Part shown: positions 57,247 through 64,000 of the stretch, in pieces | Layout of the letters: each line of letters starts with the position of its first letter | How positions within the stretch are numbered: position 1 is the first letter of the stretch | Assembly (NCBI GenBank): GCA_933228675.1 | Contig: OW121740.1 | Coordinates: 33,386,292-33,450,291 of the forward strand | DNA length: 64,000 nt | Direction: 5' to 3' | Origin: Stomorhina lunata | Taxonomy: Eukaryota > Arthropoda > Insecta > Diptera > Rhiniidae | Notes under the pieces: model-generated | Told to the model about the DNA's origin: nothing | Database searches by the model: none | The model's input: the letters and a program-made list of their open reading frames with translations, nothing else | Made by a program: the position numbers and the translations under genes

Positions 57247-59392
57247 TTTGTGAAACAAAAATTTTTCTACAGAAAATTTTTTGTGAAACAAAAATTTTTC
57301 TATAGAAAATTTTTTGTGAAACAAAAATTTTTCTATAGAAAATTTTTTGTGCAAACAAAATTTTTCTATAGAAAATTTTTTGTGCAAACAAAATTTTTCT
57401 ATAGAAAATTTTTTGTGCAAACAAAATTTTTCTATAGAAAATTTTTTGTGCAAACAAAATTTTTCTATAGAAAATTTTTTGTGCAAACAAAATTTTTCTA
57501 TAGAAAATTTTTTGTGCAAACAAAATTTTTCTATAGAAAATTTTTTGTGCAAACAAAATTTTTCTATAGAAAATTTTTTGTGCAAACAAAATTTTTCTAT
57601 AGAAAATTTTTTGTGCAAACAAAATTTTTCTATAGAAAATTTTTTGTGCAAACAAAATTTTTCTATAGAAAATTTTTTGTGCAAACAAAATTTTTCTATA
57701 GAAAATTTTTTGTGCAAACAAAATTTTTCTATAGAAAATTTTTTGTGCAAACAAAATTTTTCTATAGAAAATTTTTTGTGCAAACAAAATTTTTCTGTAG
57801 AAAATTTTTTGTGAAACAAAAATTTTTCTATAGAAAATTTTTTGTGAAATAAAAATTTTTCTATAGAAAATTTTTTGTGAAATAAAAATTTTTCTATAGA
57901 AAATTTTTTGTGAAACAAAAATTTTTCTATAGAAAATTTTTTGTGAAACAAAAATTTCTATAGAAAATTTTTTGTGAAATAAAAATTTTTCTATAGAAAA
58001 GTTTTTGTGAAACAAAAATTTTTCTATAGAAAATTTTTTGTGAAACAAAAATTTTTCTATAGAAAATTTTTTGTGAAACAAAAATTTTTCTATAGAAAAT
58101 TTTTTGTGAAACAAAAATTTTTCTATAGAAAATTTTTTGTGAAACAAAAATTTTTTTATAGAAAATTTTTTGTGAAACAAAAATTTTTCTATAGAAAATT
58201 TTTTGTGAAACAAAAATTTTTCTATAGAAAATTTTGTGTGAAACAAAAATTTTTCTATAGAAAATTTTTTGTGAAACAAAAATTTTTCTATAGAAAATTT
58301 TTTGTGAAACAAAAATTTTTCTATAGAAAATTTTTTGTGAAACAAAAATTTTTCTATAGAAAATTTTTTGTGAAACAAAAATTTTTCTATAGAAAATTTT
58401 TTGTGAAACAAAAATTTTTCTATAGAAAATTTTTTGTGAAACAAAAATTTTTCTATAGAAAATTTTTTGTGAAACAAAAATTTTTCTATAGAAAATTTTT
58501 TGTGAAACAAAAATTTTTCTATAGAAAATTTTTCGTGAAACAAAAATTTTTCTATAGAAAATTTTTTGTGAAACAAAAATTTTTCTATAGAAAATTTTTT
58601 GTGAAACAAAAATTTTTCCATAGAAAATTTTTTGTGAAACAAAAATTTTTCTATAGAAAATTTTTTGTGAAACAAAAATTTTTCTATAGAAAATTTTTTG
58701 TGAAACAAAAATTTTTCTATAGAAAATTTTTTGTGAAACAAAAATTTTTCTATAGAAAATTTTTTGTGAAAGAAAAATTTTTCTATAGAAAATTTTTTGT
58801 GAAACAAAAATTTTTCTATAGAAAATTTTTTGTGAAACAAAAATTTTTCTATAGAAAATTTTTTGTGAAACAAAAATTTTTCTATAGAAAATTTTTTGTG
58901 AAACAAAAATTTTTCTATAGAAAATTTTTTGTGAAACAAAAATTTTTCTATAGAAAATTTTTTGTGAAACAAAAATTTTTCTATAGAAAATTTTTTGTGA
59001 AACAAAAATTTTTCTATAGAAAATTTTTTGTGAAACAAAAATTTTTCTATAGAAAATGTTTTGTGAAACAAAAATTTTTCTATAGAAAATTTTTTGTGAA
59101 ACAAAAATTTTTCTATAGAAAATTTTTTTTGAAACAAAAATTTTTCTATAGAAAATTTTTTTTGAAACAAAAATTTTTCTATAGAAAATTTTTTGTGAAA
59201 CAAAAATTTTTCTATAGGAAATTTTTTGTGAAACAAAAATTTTTCTATAGAAAATTTTTTGTGAAACAAAAATTTCTATAGAAAATTTTTTGTGAAGCAA
59301 AAATTTCTATAGAAAATTTTTTGTGAAAACAAAATTTTTCTATAGAAATTTTTTTTCTTATAAAATTTTTTGTGAAGCGAAAACTTTTCTTA
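57247..59392. repeat. 2.1-kb array of 33-bp palindromic units
   Basis: About 65 units of the core TTTTTCTATAGAAAA with spacer TTTTTTGTGAAACAAA; a block of about 14 units (57350-57790) has GTGCAAAC instead of GTGAAAC. As 33 is divisible by 3, stop-free frames persist on both strands: 678 and 457 codons on minus, 424 and 200 on plus. Both strands read repeated 11-residue motifs, so these are not genes. Substitutions are few, so the array is young or homogenised. Confidence 0.96.
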
Positions 59393-60348
59393 AAAAATAC
59401 CAACTACTTTCTAGATAATCCATTATAAAAATCCCAAGAAAAAGTGCAAATAAAATTTATCTTATATCCAGATATTTCTAACATTATTATCATTGTGTAA
59501 CTTTGATCTATGTAAAAGATGGTATGTGACTGACACATAATGTCATTTATCATTTCCCTTTGAACTTTCTGACATTTACGATGAAAACGTTAAAGTAACT
59601 TTTAGCCAAGTAAATAAAAAAAGACGTGGAAAATGACAAAATAAAGAAGAATTGCAAAAGAATAAAATATGAAAAATAATATGGAACAGAACAAAAAATT
59701 TTATAAAAACAGACAAATATTAAAAGCAGATAGAACTAATGTTGTCACATTTACTTTATACTTCACTACTCATAAACTTTAGCAACAATCCTCCCCTAGT
59801 CTGTTTGTCATATGTAAAGATATGGTCATTTGGCATATTCTAGATTAGATTTTTTAACGGTAAAAGGTAATATTTCATTTCCTTTGTATATATATGTGTA
59901 TTTGAATGTATTGGAGTAACTATATATTGTACATATGTATGTGTGCTTGAATGTTTTATGCTAAGTTATACTATCCAAATACTTACTTGTTACCAGTCGG
60001 TAGTCATTTATGATATTTATTATAAATTGTTTAATCATAGTTAGTATTTGACAGCGTTAATATCTTTCCTTTTATCGTTATTTTTATGTGTAAATATTTG
60101 TAAGTAAATATTATTAAAAAAACATTGTTGATAAATGGAAGCAATATGCTAACTCAGCAAATAAATACATATTTACATACGAGTACATGAGTATTTTTAA
60201 AAAAATGTTAGTAAAAATAATATATGAGTAAATCGTACTTTGCGGACGTTAAATTTGAATGTGTATTTTCTTTACCATAACCCAAATAACATTCGGCTGT
60301 TGCAAATGATTTTTACCGAATCTAAAATTGGCAGGGCTAGCTTTGAAC
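59393..60348. other. AT-rich intergenic DNA, nothing identified
   Basis: Unique sequence; no repeat or gene recognised. Confidence 0.5.
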
Positions 60349-60445
60349 CCTTTTTTATTTATTTATTTATTATTAAAGTCTATGGAAAAAAAGTCCTTAC
60401 ATTAAATTATTTATTTTAAAAGAGTAATATAAATTTGAATCTTAA

Positions 60446-60919
60446 TTAGGTATTTAAATATGTTATAATTCTTTGTTTGACAATTTTTGTAGATAATGAG
60501 AAATCAATAATATTATATAAGTCGTTGAAATCTTTACAAATCCTTCTAATGGGGTCAGCATCAGCATAATTTCTGCGGAAAACTTCTATAAATAGCGGCC
60601 GAAAATTACGAGTAAGTCTTTGCGGGACATTAAAGAACATGTTGTGTATTAGAAATTCAGCGTTAACTTCACCATTAATTAAGTTGAGAAGGAATGATAC
60701 ATTGAGCATAGTACGACGGCTCTGTAGTGTCGGCAATCTTATAAGCAACAATCTACTACGGTATGATGGTAGGTTAACTCCAGGATTCCAAGGCAATCCA
60801 CGTAGGCAAAATAACAAAAACTGTTTTTGAACAAATTCAATGTGATTTATATGTACATTGTATTGCGGGTCCCAGATTATAGATCCATATTCAAGGATAG
60901 GCCTAACGAGAGAAGTATA
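60446..60919 (-). pseudogene. Reverse transcriptase ORF2, C-terminal part
   Basis: Open from the insertion point to a stop at 60446, about 157 codons. It includes the phrase LVRPILEYGS right after the insertion point and then LLIRLPTLQSRRTM, a pattern (LPTLxxRR) typical of the C-terminal region of many insect and vertebrate non-LTR retrotransposon proteins. It is in frame with the upstream RT part once the inserted element and one copy of the 9-bp duplication are discounted. The ORF was therefore probably intact when the insertion happened. Confidence 0.85.
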
Positions 60920-61439
60920 GGCGACATGAAATAACCCCCAATGAAATAACGCCCAATTACGAAAATGAAGTAAACCCCAATAAAAATTGAAAAATGAAAA
61001 TTGGGGATAATTTCATGTTTATTGGGCTTTATTTCACTATAAATTGGGATTTATTTCGTTATGAAGCTATTCCAGAAAAAATATTATTTTAATTGGGATT
61101 TATTTCATGTAAATTTAATTTGGACTTTATTTCATTTTTTTGGAGTTTATTTCATTTTCATGAAAATGATGTTTTGAAAATTTTTCTGAATTCTAAACAT
61201 TCTTACAATTTTTTAGGAAGAATTTTTGCCGTTTTGTATTAAAGTATTTTTGATGTTAATGAAAATATTTTGCTAAAAATTATTACTCCGTTAATGACTT
61301 TTAAGTAGTAAAGATCAAATAAAAATCATAAATTAAATTCGAAATGTTAGTGGTAGCCGTATCAATAGTATTGTAAATTTATGTATGCGGTAGGCGAGTC
61401 GTTTACACAAAAAAAAAAATCAATTTAAAACATTTTATA

Positions 61440-62742
61440 TCGGGTGTTTTTTATTGAGGTATAGAACTTTAAGTTGGCATCACTTTTTTAACTGGCGGCC
61501 ATTTTGTCAGCTGTCAAGTGATTAATATTTAGTTTGGTTTGCCATTTCATCATGAACAGGTTGACAAAAAACAACGCTTGCAAATCGTGCAAATTTATTT
61601 CGAAAATAATGGTTCAGTTCGCGAAGTTTACCGCAAGCTCCGTCCATTTTATGGTCGACATAATCGTCCATCAGAGCAATTAATTCGGTTAACCATGGAT
61701 CGTTTTCGCACTACGTTTACTCTATGTGATAATACGCATCCGCAGCGACGTCGAACAGTGCGCACCGAAGAAACAATTGCCGCTGTAGAGCAAAGTGTTG
61801 AAGATGACCCGAATGAATCGATTCGCCACCGTGCACAGCAATTGGAGCTTTGTCCATCAACTTTATGGAAGATTTTGCGCAAAGATCTTGGCTTGCGACC
61901 TTACAAGATCCAGCTTGTGCAAGAATTAAAGCCGCGAGACCATGCAATGCGTCGTGATTTTGGTGTATGGGCCGAAAATGAGATTGAACTCGATGCTGAT
62001 TTTCATCGCAAAATTTTGTTCAGTAATGAGGCTCATTTTTGGTTGAATGGCTACGTCAACAAGCAAAATTGCCGCATTTGGAGTGAAGAGAGTCCACATG
62101 AGACCCTTGAGACGCCATTACATCCACAAAAACTGACCGTTTGGTGTGCTCTATGGGCTGGTGGAGTCATTGGGCCATACTTCTTCCGAAATAATGCTGG
62201 AGAGTCAGTTACCATAAATGGAGACCGGTATAGAGCCATGATAACCGACTGTTTTGTTCCCCAATTGGATGGCATGAATGTGGATGAGTTGTGGTTCCAA
62301 CAAGACGGCGCTACATGCCACACAGCGCACGTCACAATTGATTTATTGAAGGAAACATTCGATGAGCGCATAATTTCGCGGAATGAACCTGTCAATTGGC
62401 CACCAAGATCGTGCGATTTGACACCACTGGATTATTTTCTTTGGGGATATGTGAAGTCGCTCGTCTACGCCAACAAACCAGAAACGTTAGGGGACTTGGA
62501 AGCCAACATTCGTGGCGTTATTGCCAACATACGGCCCCATATGCTCGAAAAAGTAGTTGAAAATTGGACCTGTAGAATTGGCTTTGTTCGAGCCAGCCGC
62601 GGCGGCCACATGCCCCAAATCATATTTAAACATTAATGGCATAAAATTATCCTTCCAATAAAGCCAAATTGATGGACATTAAAACGATTTTCTTGTGTTT
62701 TATTTCAATTCGAAGTTCTATATCTCTAAAAAAAACACCCAT
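61440..62742 (+). mobile_element. 1.3-kb DD41D (rosa-type) mariner, copy M2
   Basis: Inverted ends share GGGTGTTTTTT and ATAGAACTT over about 30 bp with mismatches, flanked by TA (61438-61439 and 62743-62744). Contains one transposase gene. Ends differ from those of M1, and the proteins are clearly diverged, so two DD41D subfamilies occur in this window. Confidence 0.88.
61539..62636 (+). pseudogene. DD41D mariner transposase, nearly full length, start and active site damaged
   Basis: Stop-free over about 365 codons to 62636. DNA-binding half near residues 10-125 (QRLQIVQIYFENNGSVREVY, then RHRAQQLELCPSTLWKILRK). Catalytic motifs follow: KILFSNEAHFWLNG, WFQQDGATCHTA and CDLTPLDYFLWGY, with 41 residues between the second and third Asp, giving DD41D. 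Two defects are visible. The first catalytic Asp is Asn (SNEAHF where the family has SDEAHF). The frame also has no ATG before codon 53: the likely start at 61552 is in another frame, so one base was gained or lost between 61552 and about 61575. TTG at 61539 is not a plausible eukaryotic start. The open frame suggests recent inactivation. Confidence 0.9.
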
Positions 62743-62794
62743 TATTTGTTATATATTATTTTTATTTTATCGAAATACGCCGATACGAACACAA

Positions 62795-63277
62795 TCATGG
62801 AAGCCAAAAATACTCTACGAAGAATTCAAGCCTCTTCGCAAAATAAAATAAGAGTGTATAAACCTTAATTGGCGTATAGAACAAACGGCGCCGCAGGCAA
62901 AAATTTAGTTTTGTAAAAAAATGGCTGTGAAAACTGTTTTTTGTAAAAAAAAAATCGCGCGATTTTTTTTGCCTGCGGCGCTTTTCCCATTTGTTAATAG
63001 AATGATGTTCCCTACAAACAAAACTCGTATTGAAACGAAAACTGACGAGGTCATGTTCGAAGATTTCTAATATTTGGAAGAAGATCGGGACAGATTCCTC
63101 AAGAAGTAAGAAGCGTTTATCCAAAGCTTTTGCCTTTGGTTTGTAGTACATGCATTTTAAAACTGCTGCAAATCGCGTTCCAAATGAGGAAGCATTGACT
63201 GACCCTGTATGTCGGCAAACAATGCAAGTATTTTTGTAAAAAAAAAACAATTTAAAATATAAAACTAAAAAACTCAT
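62795..63277 (-). pseudogene. Possible transposase remnant of the 2.6-kb TIR element
   Basis: A 160-codon minus frame lies inside the TIR element, outside the mariner. The first part reads CRHTGSVNASSFGTRFAAVL, slightly like the (E)xxFGxxRxxGGxNxxPxxxxFxxR region near the C-terminus of P/THAP9-type transposases. The rest is low-complexity and may be non-coding. Together with the P-like end this is suggestive only; most of any transposase would have been deleted. Confidence 0.3.
62888..62981. repeat. Perfect 16-bp GC-rich inverted repeat with 62-bp loop
   Basis: GCGCCGCAGGCAAAAA at 62888-62903 pairs exactly with its inverse at 62966-62981. The loop also contains the palindrome ATCGCGCGAT. It stands out in an AT-rich element and may be the border of an internal rearrangement or a regulatory hairpin. 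Confidence 0.85.
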
Positions 63278-63525
63278 TTTTTTGGTCTTATTTCATTTTT
63301 TTGGGGATTATTTCATTGGGGTTTATTTCCTATTCTAACTTAATTTTAGTAAACATTTTTAAAGTGATTTCTAAAATTGGGTGTTATTTCGTTAAAATTA
63401 GGTATTATTTCGCCAAAAATTGGGTGTTTTTTCATATCTTATTTCCTAGAAGTTATTTCTTTTTTTGCTGCTAATATAATTGGGGTTTATTTCATTTTCG
63501 TAATTCGGCGTTATTTCATGTCGCC

Positions 63526-64000
63526 AGAAGTATATAGTCTTTTTGTTATGTATGGATCCGAAAATTCTTTGGACCATCGTTTGATAAAGGCTAGTATTCT
63601 TCTAGCTTTATTTACGGTCATATGAATATAAGCAATAAAATCAAGTTTTGTATCTAATAAAACTCCCCGGTCTAGAGTGCTATCAACCAAATCCAGTCGA
63701 TGGGTACCCAAAAAATATCTGGTTTCAAATAATTTTTTTCTTGAAAATCGCATACATTTGCATTTAAGCAGATTTAGCTCCATAAGATTATAGTTGCACC
63801 ATTTTTGAAAATTATTTAAATCAGTTTGAAATTCTGAAACACATGAAGGGTGTTTATAGCTAAAGAAAACTTTTACATCATCAGCGTAGAGCAAAATTTT
63901 AGCATATTTAATAACGTTAGGTAAGTCGTTGATGAATAAAGAAAATAGAATAGGTCCTAAATGACTACCCTGAGGTACACCAGAAAGAACAGGAATGCAT
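63526..64000 (-). pseudogene. Reverse transcriptase ORF2, palm domain part (open at window edge)
   Basis: The minus strand is open from the window edge to the insertion point: SGVPQGSHLGPILFSLFIND, then LLYADDVKVFF with the catalytic YADD, and the thumb-side phrase NLLKCKCMRF. The frame ends a few codons inside the inserted TIR element (RLYTS then GDMK and stop). All RT residues visible here look normal, so the lesion in this part of the gene is the insertion. The protein continues beyond 64000. Confidence 0.9.

Larger units (their letters stand above)
60920..63525. mobile_element. 2.6-kb TIR element with 9-bp target duplication, possibly P-type
   Basis: Both ends read GGCGACATGAAATAAC (the right end inverted has GGCGACATGAAATAACGCC). 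They continue as roughly 60-bp inverted repeats built of repeated GAAATAAACCCCAATT-like motifs, which recur in both orientations over the outer 200 bp on each side. AGAAGTATA is duplicated at 60911-60919 and 63526-63534. The element interrupts ORF2 of a retrotransposon and itself holds a mariner. Without that mariner it is about 1.3 kb. ATGAAATAAC is also part of the Drosophila P-element end (CATGATGAAATAACATAA), but P makes 8-bp duplications; a Mutator-like origin (9 bp) is the alternative. Confidence 0.85.
60349..64000 (-). mobile_element. Non-LTR retrotransposon, 3' part, running off the window
   Basis: Minus-strand element ending in an A-rich tail (inverse of TTTTTTATTTATTTATTTA at about 60351-60371). 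Its ORF2 is split by the TIR element at 60920-63525. Only the RT palm and the C-terminal end lie in the window; the 5' part is beyond 64000. The style of the RT (jockey/CR1-like wording) suggests a jockey-superfamily relative; the clade is not certain. Confidence 0.85.

Noticed and set aside
57214..59300. Long frames on both strands encoding FHKKFSIEKFL or VKQKFFYRKFF repeats
   Set aside because: The 33-bp unit is divisible by 3 and lacks stops in several frames on both strands. The translation is a by-product of a palindromic satellite.

Overview
The window looks like repeat-dominated, AT-rich intergenic or heterochromatic DNA from an insect, most likely a brachyceran (calyptrate-type) fly. 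The evidence is the transposon content: rosa-type (DD41D) and DD37E mariner relatives, non-LTR retrotransposons, a possible P-type element and a tRNA-derived SINE. Very long arrays built on the palindromic core TTTTTCTATAGAAAAA add to this. The species assignment is inference. I find no intact host protein-coding gene, rRNA, functional tRNA, CRISPR array or bacterial-style operon. Almost all long open frames come from simple repeats or from broken transposons.

Layout. 1-405: tandem pair of a 313-bp unit. 1.8-6.3 kb: 4.5-kb array of the 10-mer GTCTATGTCT with an internal 1.8-1.9 kb duplication. 7.7-9.1 kb: second array, GTCTGTGTCT. 9.2-9.5 kb: SINE. 11.0-13.3 kb: imperfect long inverted repeat carrying a TTAA-flanked element in one arm. 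13.6-14.4 and 16.6-18.3 kb: arrays of 31-bp palindromic units. 20.6-21.1 kb: local duplication. 22.1-24.1 kb: tandem-repeat-bearing element (family T) with SINE copies. 25.9-26.6 kb: reverse transcriptase relic split by a 320-bp TIR element (family C). 28.3-30.7 kb: second T copy, then an RNase H-like relic. 32.4-34.6 and 41.6-42.9 kb: family E elements carrying tRNA-like segments. 35.4-40.2 kb: degenerate AT repeat with several insertions, a 61-bp perfect inverted repeat and a 335-bp triplication. 43.9-47.0 kb: 11-bp minisatellite and families C and D. 48.7-49.9 kb: complete but frameshifted DD37E transposon. 51.3-54.7 kb: T copy broken by a DD41D mariner and by a SINE that is itself split by a 730-bp TIR element. 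57.2-59.4 kb: array of 33-bp palindromic units. 60.3-64.0 kb: non-LTR retrotransposon split by a 2.6-kb TIR element, itself split by a DD41D mariner.

The genes do not work together as a pathway. The interest lies in transposon nesting that can be read base by base from target-site duplications and paralogous empty sites, and in large palindromic DNA that could form hairpins or hairpin RNA. Family names C, D, E and T are labels used only here. All superfamily calls rest on motifs, terminal repeats and target duplications seen by eye; no database search was possible.
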